Shown here one piece after another: positions 32,211 through 42,591 of a stretch of DNA of 53,081 nt (its first letter is position 1; each line of letters starts with the position of its first letter). The stretch comes from Streptomyces roseolus. Its GTDB lineage: Bacteria; Actinomycetota; Actinomycetes; Streptomycetales; Streptomycetaceae. The notes beneath the pieces were generated by a model, which saw nothing but the letters and a program-made list of their open reading frames with translations, made no database searches and had not been told where the DNA came from. The stretch lies in NCBI RefSeq assembly GCF_014649855.1, contig NZ_BMTV01000042.1:1-53081 (forward strand). The letters run 5' to 3'. Made by a program: the position numbers and the translations under genes.

Positions 32211-32423
32211 ATGGTCGGTCTCCCCGCGCGTGACGGCCGGCAGTTCGTGTACCGGGTGTACGCACCCCGGGAGGCGCTGCCGGGCGATCTGTTCTGGGCC
32301 GCGTTCCACTGCCACGAGGAGGACGGCGGTCCGCGGGTCTCGGACTGCTTCGACGCGGCCGAGATCCGGTGGATCGGCGGTACGGGTCCGGCCACCGCGG
32401 AACTAACGGTTCATCAGTATTGA
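32211..32423 (+). CDS. Small protein of unknown function
   Basis: A 70-residue frame with strongly G/C third positions. It reads GLPARDGRQFVYRVYAPREALPGDLFWAAFHCHEEDGGPRVSDCFDAAEIRWIGG, a compact mixed beta protein with two Cys. No ribosome site is obvious before ATG 32211, so the start may be elsewhere. It lies alone between the Clp-N gene and the SRPBCC gene, in the same direction as the latter. I do not recognise the family. The 204-bp region upstream holds nothing else I can support. Confidence 0.5.
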   Translation: MVGLPARDGRQFVYRVYAPREALPGDLFWAAFHCHEEDGGPRVSDCFDAAEIRWIGGTGPATAELTVHQY

Positions 32424-32493
32424 AGGTTCACGCCCCTCCGGCTACGTTCCGCGACACCAGAACCCAGCGGGCACGCGTGAAGGGGTGGCCGTC

Positions 32494-32922
32494 ATGGCCG
32501 AAGTCACCGCGGAGGCACGGATCGAGGCACCGGCCGGGAAGGCGTGGGAACGCCTCACCGACTTCGGCTCGTACGGGGAGTGGAACGCCGCCCACACCGA
32601 CTTCCCGGACGGCGGCCCGGAGAGTCTGGCCGCCGGCTCCACCTTCACCGAGAACATGAAGCTCATGGGCTTCCCGGCCGAGGTGCTGTGGACGGTCGAG
32701 GAGCTGGAGGACGGGCGGGCCCTCGCCATCCGCGGCAAGGACCCGATGGGGGTGACCGTCGGCACCCGCTCCTCACTGGCGGACGCGAACGGGGCGACGA
32801 CGGTCCGCGTCGACGGCGAGTTCACCGGCGCGGCGGTCTCCCTGATGGCCGGGAAGCCGAAGGACTCGGCGACGGCGGCCCTGAACGAGTCGCTGCGCAG
32901 GCTCGCGGGCCTGGTCGCCTGA
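32494..32922 (+). CDS. SRPBCC (polyketide cyclase/START-like) protein
   Basis: A 142-residue helix-grip protein. AEVTAEARIEAPAGKAWERLTDFGSYGEWNAAHTDFPDGGP (1-41) is the classic N-terminal strand-helix with the YxEWN motif, and LNESLRRLAGLV is the long C-terminal helix. These proteins bind hydrophobic ligands or act as cyclases/dehydratases. ATG 32494 has AAGGGG 8 bases upstream. A strong bidirectional terminator follows. No pathway context suggests a ligand. Confidence 0.85.
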   Translation: MAEVTAEARIEAPAGKAWERLTDFGSYGEWNAAHTDFPDGGPESLAAGSTFTENMKLMGFPAEVLWTVEELEDGRALAIRGKDPMGVTVGTRSSLADANGATTVRVDGEFTGAAVSLMAGKPKDSATAALNESLRRLAGLVA

Positions 32923-32936
32923 CCCCGCACACGCGA

Positions 32937-32976
32937 GGAGGGCCCCTCGGCGGCGCACGCCGCCGAGGGGCCCTCC
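32937..32976. terminator. Strong bidirectional terminator (SRPBCC/PadR)
   Basis: GGAGGGCCCCTCGGCGGC and its exact complement form an 18-bp stem around GCAC. It separates the convergent SRPBCC and PadR genes. Confidence 0.85.
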
Positions 32977-33007
32977 CTTCCCGCACCGCCGCCGGCTCCG
33001 GGGCGGC

Positions 33008-33631
33008 TCAGTGCTCGTCGGCGAGGATGAGGTACAGCTTCTTCCGGGCCTCGTTGATGACCTCGACGGCCTTCGTCCGCTGCTCGGCGCTGCCGGTCTT
33101 CCAGACCTGGCCGAAGGCCTCCATCAGCCCGAAACCGGCCTGCCGGACCTCGTTCATCGCCTCCCAGTCGACGCCGCGGCCGACCTCCTCCCAGGGGGCC
33201 CCGGCACCGGCCTCGGCCTCCTCGCGTCCGGAGTCGGTGAGCGAGAAGAGCTTCTTGCCGCCCTCGCTCGCGCTGACGATCAGCCCCTCGTCCTCCAGCA
33301 GCTGGAGGGTCGGGTAGACCGAGCCGGGACTGGGCTTCCAGGCCCCGCCGCTGCGCTCCCCGATCTCCTGGATCATCTCGTAGCCGTGCATCGGGCGGTC
33401 CTTGAGCAGCGCCAGGATCGAGGCGCGCACATCGCCGCGGCGCGCCCTCCCCCGGCCGCCCCCGCGACCGCGCCCGAAGGGGCCTCCGCCGAAACCGGGC
33501 CCGCCGCCGAAGCCGGGGCCGAAGGGCCCGAAGGCGGCACGCCGTCCCTCGAATTCGCCCCGCGGTCCGGGCCCGCCGAAACCGCGCCCGGGGCCGCCTT
33601 CGCGGCCGTGTCCGTGTCCGTGAGTACGCAT
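33008..33631 (-). CDS. PadR-family regulator with Gly/Phe-rich N-terminal tail
   Basis: A 207-residue regulator. Residues 1-65 are low-complexity Gly/Phe/Arg/His (repeated GFGGGP, GRGRGG), likely disordered. Residues about 66-140 are the PadR winged helix: GDVRASILALLKDRPMHGYEMIQEIGERSGGAWKPSPGSVYPTLQLLEDEGLIVSASEGGKKLFSLTDSGREE. The C-terminal helices (AMNEVRQAGFGLMEAFGQVWKTGS) would dimerise. ATG 33631. CGATATATCG (33682-33691) upstream is a likely autoregulatory operator. It is divergent from the PhzF gene; together they may form a regulator-target pair. Confidence 0.9.
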   Translation of the reverse strand: MRTHGHGHGREGGPGRGFGGPGPRGEFEGRRAAFGPFGPGFGGGPGFGGGPFGRGRGGGRGRARRGDVRASILALLKDRPMHGYEMIQEIGERSGGAWKPSPGSVYPTLQLLEDEGLIVSASEGGKKLFSLTDSGREEAEAGAGAPWEEVGRGVDWEAMNEVRQAGFGLMEAFGQVWKTGSAEQRTKAVEVINEARKKLYLILADEH

Positions 33632-33681
33632 CGCAACGCTCCTTCCGTGAGCTTCATCGCCGAACTGTCGCGATGCTTCAA

Positions 33682-33691
33682 CGATATATCG
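33682..33691. promoter_or_regulatory. PadR-type operator candidate
   Basis: CGATATATCG, an A/T-rich perfect palindrome in otherwise GC-rich DNA, lies 51 bp upstream of the PadR start and 100 bp before PhzF. PadR proteins commonly bind such ATAT-centred sites. Confidence 0.5.
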
Positions 33692-33790
33692 GAACTGTTC
33701 AGCGAGCAACACACCGACTGTCCCCGACCGGTCCAGAGATCCCCGATTGGCCTGCGCCCGCGCCCTCCACCCGCCGGTACGGTCCGTGCC

Positions 33791-34609
33791 ATGCGCATCC
33801 GAATCGTCGACGCCTTCACCGACCGGCCCTTCTCCGGCAACCCCGCCGGAGTCCTCCTCCTCGACTCCGCCGACTCCTTCCCGGAGGACGACTGGCTGCG
33901 GAAGGTCGCCGCCGAGGTCAACCTCTCCGAGACCGCCTTCGCCCACCCGCTGCCCGCCGGCGGCGAGGCCGACTGGGCGCTGCGCTGGTTCACCCCGACC
34001 ACCGAGGTCGACATGTGCGGCCACGCCACCCTCGCCACCGCCCACGTCCTGCACGCCACCGGGGCCGCCACCGGACCGGTCCGCTTCGCCACCCGCTCGG
34101 GCGTCCTCGGCGCCGCCACCGGGGCCGACGGCGGCATCACCATGGACTTCCCGACCTCCTCGCTCACGCCGGTCCCGGCCCCGGACGGCCTGGCGGAGGC
34201 GCTCGGCGCCGAGATCGTCGCCGTCCACGACACCGCCGCCCACATCGGCGACCTCGTCGTCGAGCTGCGCGACGAGGCCGCCGTCCGCGGCCTCGCTCCC
34301 GACCACGCGGCGCTCAGGGCCCTCTCCACGCGCGGGGTGATCGCGACGGCGCTCGCCGCCGACCCCGCGGCCGGCTACGACTTCGTCTCGCGCGGCTTCT
34401 TCCCCGCCGTCGGCATCGACGAGGACCCGGTCACCGGCAGCGCCCACACCGCGCTCGCGCCGTACTGGTCCGCCCGCCTCGGCCGCGACGAGCTGACCGG
34501 CTTCCAGGGCGGCGCCCGCACCGGCCTGGTCCGCACCCGGCTGCGCGGCGACCGCACCCTCCTGACCGGGCACGCCGTGACGGTCATCGAGGGCGAACTG
34601 CACGCCTGA
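33791..34609 (+). CDS. PhzF-family isomerase/epimerase-like protein
   Basis: A 272-residue PhzF/DAP-epimerase-fold protein. MRIRIVDAFTDRPFSGNPAGVLLL is the typical first strand; catalytic Glu sits in VNLSETAFAHP (about residue 47). WFTPTTEVDMCGHATLATAHVL and DEDPVTGSAHTALAPYW are the two anion-binding signatures. These enzymes isomerise small acids, as PhzF does in phenazine synthesis, but no phenazine genes are present, so the substrate is unknown. ATG 33791. It is divergent from PadR and followed by two hairpins. Confidence 0.9.
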   Translation: MRIRIVDAFTDRPFSGNPAGVLLLDSADSFPEDDWLRKVAAEVNLSETAFAHPLPAGGEADWALRWFTPTTEVDMCGHATLATAHVLHATGAATGPVRFATRSGVLGAATGADGGITMDFPTSSLTPVPAPDGLAEALGAEIVAVHDTAAHIGDLVVELRDEAAVRGLAPDHAALRALSTRGVIATALAADPAAGYDFVSRGFFPAVGIDEDPVTGSAHTALAPYWSARLGRDELTGFQGGARTGLVRTRLRGDRTLLTGHAVTVIEGELHA

Positions 34610-34620
34610 GGAGCCCGGAA

Positions 34621-34705
34621 GGGCTCCGGGCGGGGCTCCGCCGGCCCGGAGCCCGCCCGGAAACGCCGGAGGGGCGTACGGCTCCACTGCCGCACGCCCC
34701 TCCGG
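34621..34705. terminator. Two hairpins between PhzF and the convergent CPBP gene
   Basis: GGGCTCCGGGC/GCCCGGAGCCC (34621-34654, 12-nt loop) and CCGGAGGGGCGT/ACGCCCCTCCGG (34666-34705, 16-nt loop) are both perfect stems. They probably terminate in opposite directions. Confidence 0.75.
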
Positions 34706-34722
34706 CCCCCTCGGTCCCGCGC

Positions 34723-35523
34723 TCACACGGTGGGCAGCCAGTCCACCTTCCCGGCCAGCAGCCCGTAGCCGACGAAGGCCACGATGTCGAGCAGCGCGTG
34801 GGCGACCACCAGCGGTCCCACCCGCCCCCAGCGGCGGTAGAGCAGCACGAAGACGACGCCCATCACCATGTTGCCGATGAAGCCGCCGATGCCCTGGTAG
34901 AGGTGGTACGAGCCGCGCAGCACCGAGCTCGCCACCAGGGCGCGCATCGGCGTCCAGCCCAACTGATCGAGCCGGCGCAGCAGGTAGCCGACGACGATGA
35001 CCTCTTCCAGGACGGAGTTCTGGATCGCCGAGAGGATCAGGACCGGGTACTTCCACCACACGTCCGGCAGCGACTCGGGGACCACCGTGAGGTTGAAGCC
35101 GGAGGCCCGGGCCGCGAGGTAGAAGGCGAGGCCCGCGCTGCCGATGCCGGCCGCCACCAGCGCACCGCGCCCGAGGTCGGGCCAGGGCCGGGTCCGGTCG
35201 AAACCGATGGCCCGCAGTCCGGAGCCCTCCCGCGTCAGCAGATGGGCGACGAGCACCACCGGGACGAGCGCCGTGGCGATGCCGAAGAGCTGCCAGGTGA
35301 GGTCGAGCCAGGGGCGCCCGGGGGCATAGGAGCCGTTGAGGGTGGCCGCCTGCTCCTTGAGCGCGCCGGGCCGGGTCAGCGAGCCGACGAAGCTGATCAG
35401 CGAGGAGACCGCGCTCGCACCGAGCGAGAGCGCCAGCACGATGAGGGTCTCGGAGCCCAGCACCCGGCGCGACAGACCGCCCCCGGGCGGGCCGGTGTCC
35501 ACCGCCCGTTGTTCCGCCACCAC
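34723..35523 (-). CDS. CPBP-family intramembrane metalloprotease (CAAX-protease-like)
   Basis: A 266-residue membrane protein with about seven helices. The catalytic motifs are NSVLEEVIVVGYLLRRL (EExxxxxxR-like), SVLRGSYHLYQG with the second-motif His, and VVAHALLDIVAFVGYGL with the HxxxD-like third motif. Such proteins cleave within membranes or process prenylated/peptide substrates; in bacteria some give bacteriocin self-immunity. GTG 35523 follows GGGAG. No bacteriocin is seen nearby. Substrate unknown. Confidence 0.9.
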   Translation of the reverse strand: MVAEQRAVDTGPPGGGLSRRVLGSETLIVLALSLGASAVSSLISFVGSLTRPGALKEQAATLNGSYAPGRPWLDLTWQLFGIATALVPVVLVAHLLTREGSGLRAIGFDRTRPWPDLGRGALVAAGIGSAGLAFYLAARASGFNLTVVPESLPDVWWKYPVLILSAIQNSVLEEVIVVGYLLRRLDQLGWTPMRALVASSVLRGSYHLYQGIGGFIGNMVMGVVFVLLYRRWGRVGPLVVAHALLDIVAFVGYGLLAGKVDWLPTV

Positions 35524-35596
35524 ACCCGTCTCCCGTTCGCGTCACGACCGTCCCGGGGACCGGACCGTGGTCCCCGTACGACGATCATGCGCGACG

Positions 35597-35625
35597 GCCC
35601 GCCCGGAGCGCCATCCCGGGCGGGC
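35597..35625 (-). terminator. Terminator after the glutamate-cysteine ligase-like gene
   Basis: GCCCGCCCGG and CCGGGCGGGC form a 10-bp perfect stem with a 9-nt loop, directly after the stop codon of the gene at 35626. Confidence 0.75.
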
Positions 35626-37131
35626 TCAGGCTCCCGCCACCCCCACCGGCCACGTGTGCACCGGCTCGCCCTCCAGCATCAGCGCCCGGTACCGCCGGGT
35701 CGTGGCCGCCAGGGCCGCGTCCCGGTCGAGGCCGGCGTCCAGGGCCTGGTGGAAGGTGGCGGCCTGCCAGGACGCTCCGTTGACCCGGCGGCGGCACCGC
35801 TGCTCGATGACGCCCAGGTAGAAGTCGCGGTCGGCCGGGTCGACGTGCCAGGCGTCGAGCCCCGCCGCGGCCAGCGGCAGCAGCTCGTCGAGGACGAGCC
35901 GCACGGCCGGCCGGCTCGCGACGCCGCCCGCGCGCCCCGGCCGGGGCCAGCGCAGCTCCGCCTCGATGCCGTGGCGGCAGGCCGCGTCGAAGTTGGCCTC
36001 GGCGTCCGCGAAGTCCATCCGCTTCCACAGCGGGCGCGGCTCGTCGGCGAGCGAGCGGACCAGCCCGTAGTAGAAGGCGGCGTTGGCGATGACGTCGGTG
36101 ACGGTGGGGCCGGCGGGCAGGACCCGGTTCTCGACCCGCAGGTGCGGAACGCCGTCGACCCAGCCGTAGACCGGCCGGTTCCAGCGGTAGACCGTGCCGT
36201 TGTGCAGGACGAGCTCCTTGAGCTGCGGCACCCCGCCCTCGTCGAGGACGCGCAGCGGATCCTCCTCGTCGCACAGCGGCAGCAGCGAGGGGAAGTAGCG
36301 CACGTTCTCCTCGAAGAGGTCGTACACCGAGTCCACCCACCGCTCGCCGAACCAGGTGCGCGGCCGGACGCCCTGGGACTGGAGTTCGGGCGGGCGGGTG
36401 TCGGTCGCCTGCGTGAAGAGCGGCGGGCGGGACTCGCGCCACACCTCCCGGCCGAAGACGAAGGGCGAGTTGGCGCCGAGGGCTATCTGCACGCCGGCCA
36501 CCGCCTGGGCCGCGTTCCAGACGGAGGCGAAGCGGGCCGGCGTCACCTGGAGGTGGAGCTGCACGGAGGTGCAGGCGGCCTCCGCGATGATCGACTCAGA
36601 GGTGTGCCGGAGCCTTTCGACGCCCTGGATGTCGACGGTGATCCCCTCCCCGCGGGCGACCAGGATCTGGTCGTTGAGCAGGGCGTAGCGGTCGGCCGAG
36701 GAAAGGTTCTCGAAGACCAGGTCGTGCTGGGTGAGGGTCGGCAGTATCCCGATCATGAGGACCCCGGCGTCGAGTTCGGCGGCCTGCCGGTCGGCATATC
36801 CCAGGCCCGTTCGCAGCTCTTCCGCGAGCCGGTCGAAAACGTGGCCGCCGAGCCCGCGCGGGGCGATGTTCACTTCCAGGTTGAACATTCCCAGTTCGGT
36901 CTGGAAATCGGTGCTGGCGATCTTTTCCAGGACGGCCTCGTTCAGCATCCTCGGGAGTCCGTCGGAGCCCGCGAGATTGAGTTCGATCTCGACGCCCATG
37001 AGGTTGCGCGGACGGTCGAAGCGCTGTTCCGCGAGGAGCCGGGCGAGCCCCGCCAGACACTGCTGGAGCTTGCGCCGGTAGCGCTGCCGGTCGGCCGGGC
37101 CGAACCCGTCCGTCACGACCTTCTCCCCCAT
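35626..37131 (-). CDS. Glutamate-cysteine ligase-like (GCS2-type ATP-grasp-less) enzyme
   Basis: A 501-residue protein of the glutamate-cysteine ligase superfamily. MGVEIELNLAGSDGLPRMLNEAVLEKI (about 45-71) holds the metal-binding acidic strand, and FQTELGMFNLEVNIAPRGL the second acidic strand. SESIIAEAACTSVQLHLQV and PHLRVENRVLPAGPTVTDVIANAAFYYGL complete the active-site motifs. It would join an amino acid to glutamate's gamma-carboxyl using ATP. Streptomycetes use mycothiol, not glutathione, so the product is probably not classical gamma-Glu-Cys for glutathione; ergothioneine precursor or another gamma-glutamyl amide is possible. ATG 37131 has GGAGGG 8 bases upstream. It is a single-gene unit. 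Confidence 0.82.
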   Translation of the reverse strand: MGEKVVTDGFGPADRQRYRRKLQQCLAGLARLLAEQRFDRPRNLMGVEIELNLAGSDGLPRMLNEAVLEKIASTDFQTELGMFNLEVNIAPRGLGGHVFDRLAEELRTGLGYADRQAAELDAGVLMIGILPTLTQHDLVFENLSSADRYALLNDQILVARGEGITVDIQGVERLRHTSESIIAEAACTSVQLHLQVTPARFASVWNAAQAVAGVQIALGANSPFVFGREVWRESRPPLFTQATDTRPPELQSQGVRPRTWFGERWVDSVYDLFEENVRYFPSLLPLCDEEDPLRVLDEGGVPQLKELVLHNGTVYRWNRPVYGWVDGVPHLRVENRVLPAGPTVTDVIANAAFYYGLVRSLADEPRPLWKRMDFADAEANFDAACRHGIEAELRWPRPGRAGGVASRPAVRLVLDELLPLAAAGLDAWHVDPADRDFYLGVIEQRCRRRVNGASWQAATFHQALDAGLDRDAALAATTRRYRALMLEGEPVHTWPVGVAGA

Positions 37132-37734
37132 CGAGGCGTCCCTCCCGCGTGGAGCGGCCACCGGTCGGGGCCGCGCGTACGGACGATGATGCCCACGCCA
37201 CTGATCGACAACGCCTGCGTTTCCGGCCGCTCCACGGATAGTCTGGTACGAACCTGCCGGTGCCCGCGCGGATCTCCGCCTTCGGACCGGTCAGGGACAT
37301 ATACCACTGTCATATTGCCTCCCGGCGCGGTCGGACAGGGCTTTCGGAATTCTGGCGTCCGGCTTGCCGGGGAATGTGAGGGCGGAGATCCTGTCCTCGC
37401 TCCGATTCCGCCGCGCCACCCGACGGATACGACCTGATGACGCCTTGTCAGGAATATCGGCCGGGTCTAGCGGAAACAATCTCTGAACACGTGTCGTATA
37501 AACTCCGCGGACGAGGCAGAGCGCCGGCGTACGGCCACGACCCGTGGCCCCCCGCTCCGCCCCCGTCGCGACAGCGCCGTCGTACCCGGCCCCGCCGCCG
37601 CGCATCGCCGTACCAGGACCCGTACCGAGACCGGTACGGACCAGCACCGCACGAGAGCCGTACCGAGACCGGTACCAGGAACCCGCACCCGTATCCGTAT
37701 CCCCGTGTCTCCTGAGCGAGAGGCGACCCACACG
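37132..37734. other. Long intergenic region (about 600 bp)
   Basis: No gene is supported here. It separates the divergent ligase-like gene (minus) and the unknown gene at 37735 (plus). The left half is comparatively A/T-rich for this genome (around 37290-37330 and 37440-37500, with TATAAA near 37498 and ACACGTGT near 37486). The right half holds the repeated palindromes at 37621-37675. It is probably regulatory for both genes. Confidence 0.6.
37621..37675. repeat. Duplicated palindromic element upstream of 37735
   Basis: CGTACCGAGACCGGTAC occurs exactly at 37621-37637 and 37659-37675, 38 bp apart. Each contains GTACCG and CGGTAC arms around AGAC. Related GTACC half-sites flank them. Likely an operator pair. 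Confidence 0.7.
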
Positions 37735-38325
37735 ATGCTCCGACCCTCCCCGGCCCCCGCGCCCGCCCTGCGCAGTGTCCTCGCGGCACTGGGCTCGCCC
37801 ACGGCCGTCCGAGAGGCCCGCACCCCGGCCCTGCGGGCCGCCGCGGGACCGCTGAGCCCCGAACTCCCGCTGCCCGTGCACGTACTGAGGATCTCCGGAG
37901 CCCCGGGACACGAGCCCGGCACCCGGCTCGTCGGCTGGCGGTTCCTGATCCGCAGCGGGGACCGTGCGATCGCCGCCGCGGACACCATGCTCACGCCGGA
38001 CGGCTGGTCCTTCTCGCACTTCTTCGAGGGGCCGTACATCGCCGCCACGGAACGGGCGCTGGTCCAGGCCGAGGCGCTGCCCGGCACGTACGAGCCGCGA
38101 CTCCTCTCGGTACCGGAGCTGTACATGCTGACGCTCTGGCTGCACGCCGAGCCGGACCCCGACGACACGGAGCCGGGCGCGGAATCCGCCGACGTCCTGC
38201 TCCCGCTCGCGCCCGCGCCGCCCGGCATCGCCGCCAACCGTCCCTACCGGGTGGCCGATCTGCTGCCGGTGCTCAGCACCCGCCTCGCCCCGCCGCCGCT
38301 GCTCGGCTCCGCCGCGTCCGCCTGA
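37735..38325 (+). CDS. Conserved streptomycete protein of unknown function
   Basis: A 196-residue soluble protein. LRSVLAALGSPTAVREARTPALRAAAG is a helical start; VHVLRISGAPGHEPGTRLVGWRFLIRSGDRAIAAADTMLTPDGWSFSHFFEGPYIAATERAL is a beta core. SVPELYMLTLWLHA may be the conserved C-terminal motif, then an acidic linker and ANRPYRVADLLPVLSTRLAPPPLL. No motif of known function. ATG 37735 is used; an in-frame GTG at 37705 is another option, since the ribosome site (GAGAGG) lies about 10 bases from the ATG. Repeated palindromes precede it, and a clean terminator follows. Confidence 0.75.
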   Translation: MLRPSPAPAPALRSVLAALGSPTAVREARTPALRAAAGPLSPELPLPVHVLRISGAPGHEPGTRLVGWRFLIRSGDRAIAAADTMLTPDGWSFSHFFEGPYIAATERALVQAEALPGTYEPRLLSVPELYMLTLWLHAEPDPDDTEPGAESADVLLPLAPAPPGIAANRPYRVADLLPVLSTRLAPPPLLGSAASA

Positions 38326-38341
38326 CGGAGCCCGGACGCAC

Positions 38342-38371
38342 CGCCCCGTGACCCGCCCGGGTCACGGGGCG
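38342..38371 (+). terminator. Terminator after the unknown gene
   Basis: CGCCCCGTGACCC and GGGTCACGGGGCG make a 13-bp stem with a four-base GCCC loop, 17 bp after the stop codon. The following 38372-38654 region holds a possible TTGACC -35 box near 38474 but no gene. Confidence 0.85.
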
Positions 38372-38654
38372 CACGGCTGTCCGCGGCCGGTGCCCGAACG
38401 CCGTTTCCGAACACCCCTCCCGGACGGACTAGCCCACTCGGGCCACCCCGAACCACCCGAAAGGGCGGGGGCGTTGACCTGAACCGCCCCTGCGGGTGAT
38501 GCGTCTTACCAGGAGCGGACGAGCTGACGCGAAATACCTGCGGAAGAGCGTCCGTGCGGCAAGACTGGGACCGGAACCGAACCGACCGACGGGGGCGGCC
38601 ATGAGCGCGAAGAGCCGCAGGACATCCACCACGACGCAGCGAAAGAACCCATCC

Positions 38655-38861
38655 ATGTGCCAGCACCAGCCTGCCTGTCCCACCGCCGACTCCGCCGACC
38701 GTGAGGCCGCCGCTCCGGTGGCGTGCCACCCGGAGCAGGGATGGAGCCTGCTGTGCAACGGTGTCCTGCTCTTCGAGGACACCGGCGAACTGCTGCCGGA
38801 CGGGCAGATCATCGCTCCGCACCGGCCGCTGACGGCGGGCCGGGTGACCACGGCGGCCTGA
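38655..38861 (+). CDS. DUF5999 small cysteine-containing protein
   Basis: A 68-residue protein, MCQHQPACPTADSADREAA then PEQGWSLLCNGVLLFEDTGELLPDGQIIAPHRPL, the recognisable DUF5999 sequence found throughout Streptomyces. Four Cys residues and a His near the N-terminus (CxHxxxC plus two later Cys) could bind a metal. ATG 38655. The role is unknown. It is convergent with gcvP and shares a hairpin terminator with it. Confidence 0.88.
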   Translation: MCQHQPACPTADSADREAAAPVACHPEQGWSLLCNGVLLFEDTGELLPDGQIIAPHRPLTAGRVTTAA

Positions 38862-38881
38862 GCGGCGGCCCGGGAAGCGCC

Positions 38882-38917
38882 GAGGGCCGGCCCGGAGGTG
38901 ACTCCGGACCGGCCCTC
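38882..38917. terminator. Bidirectional terminator between DUF5999 and gcvP
   Basis: GAGGGCCGG-C-CCGGAG pairs with CTCCGG-A-CCGGCCCTC around a GTGA loop: 15 paired bases with one C/A mismatch. Confidence 0.8.
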
Positions 38918-38931
38918 CGTCATGCCGTCGC

Positions 38932-41817
<2,886 letters not shown>

Positions 41818-41884
41818 GATGCGGGGGCCTCCTGGTCGTCACGACCTGCGAGGGGCACCACGGCGCGGGTGCCCGGACGGCCTC

Positions 41885-42085
41885 CCCCTCTGTCATCTCA
41901 ACCTGAGAGCTTCACCGGCACGCCCGTGGGCACGCCGGCTTTCACCGTCGGTGAGAGCGGATGCCGTCGGACTCCCGCCCTGCTTTCCAGAGTGACCTCG
42001 CCCGCGCGGTACCGGGTGCCTGAGAGATTCCGGGGAGGATTTGCTCCTTCGGCGCCACCGGAAACCTCTCCGATGGACTCTCCCG
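41885..42085 (-). ncRNA. Tandem glycine riboswitch controlling gcvP
   Basis: On the minus strand the leader begins GGGAGAG (42084) and contains the first-aptamer hallmarks GGCGCCGAAGGAGCAA and AATCTCTCAGGCACC, then CACTCTGGAAAGC. After a linker with GGGAGTCC and GCTCTCACCGACGGTGAAAG, the second aptamer ends GGTGAAGCTCTCAGG and GATGACAGAGGGGG. This is the classic two-aptamer glycine sensor. It sits 68-268 bases upstream of the gcvP ATG and switches on P-protein synthesis when glycine is plentiful. The small hairpin and AGGAGG after it may be the expression platform. Confidence 0.93.
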
Positions 42086-42208
42086 CACGGTGTCGACAGC
42101 CACAGCCAGCCTACCAGCGCGGTTGTCGCTCCCTTCGCTCAAGTGGCCGACATCCCGGATGTGCACTTTCGTAGGGGTGTAGAGCAGTTGCGACCAGTTG
42201 GAGGGACC

Positions 42209-42580
42209 GTGCAGACCGACATCGATCCGCGCAGCCTGATCGGCCGCAAGGCGTTCGACCGGAACGGACACAAGATCGGAACCGTGGACGAGGTGTACCT
42301 GGACGACGCGACCGGGATCCCCGAGTGGGCCGCCGTCCGCACCGGCCTGTTCAGCAGGGACGCGTTCGTCCCCCTGGGGCCGAGCGAGCTGGCCGAAGAC
42401 GGCCTCCACATCCCCTTCGAGCGCTCCCTGATCAAGGACGCCCCGGACTTCGGCGTGGGCCGCCACCTCTCCCCCGAGCAGGAGCTCCAGCTCTACCGCC
42501 ACTACGAACTGACCCTCCCGCCCCCGCCGGAGACGATCCCGGACTTCGGCCGGATCGCGGGCCAGGAGGACCCCGCGTAG
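42209..42580 (+). CDS. PRC-barrel domain protein
   Basis: A 123-residue protein. Residues 8-85 form a PRC barrel: RSLIGRKAFDRNGHKIGTVDEVYLDDATGIPEWAAVRTGLFSRDAFVPLGPSELAEDGLHIPFERSLIKDAP. The tail (YRHYELTLPPPPETIPDFGRIAG) is Pro-rich. GTG 42209 has GGAGGG 4-5 bases upstream. PRC-barrel proteins tether partners in RNA processing, photosynthesis or stress response; in Streptomyces single-domain forms are frequent and unassigned. It is divergent from the gcvP riboswitch and convergent with dinB (11-bp gap). Confidence 0.85.
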   Translation: MQTDIDPRSLIGRKAFDRNGHKIGTVDEVYLDDATGIPEWAAVRTGLFSRDAFVPLGPSELAEDGLHIPFERSLIKDAPDFGVGRHLSPEQELQLYRHYELTLPPPPETIPDFGRIAGQEDPA

Positions 42581-42591
42581 GTCCTGCGGCG

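Noticed and set aside
33673..37437. A plus-strand open frame of more than 1,200 codons across PhzF, CPBP and ligase-like genes
   Set aside because: It is antisense or out of frame to well-recognised genes, has Arg/Gly/Pro-rich nonsense composition and no family pattern; long spurious frames are expected at this GC content.
37437..37715. Plus-strand 92-codon frame in the long intergenic region
   Set aside because: Its second half only translates the repeated palindromes (PYRDRYGP, ESRTETGT), third-position GC is not raised and no ribosome site is seen.
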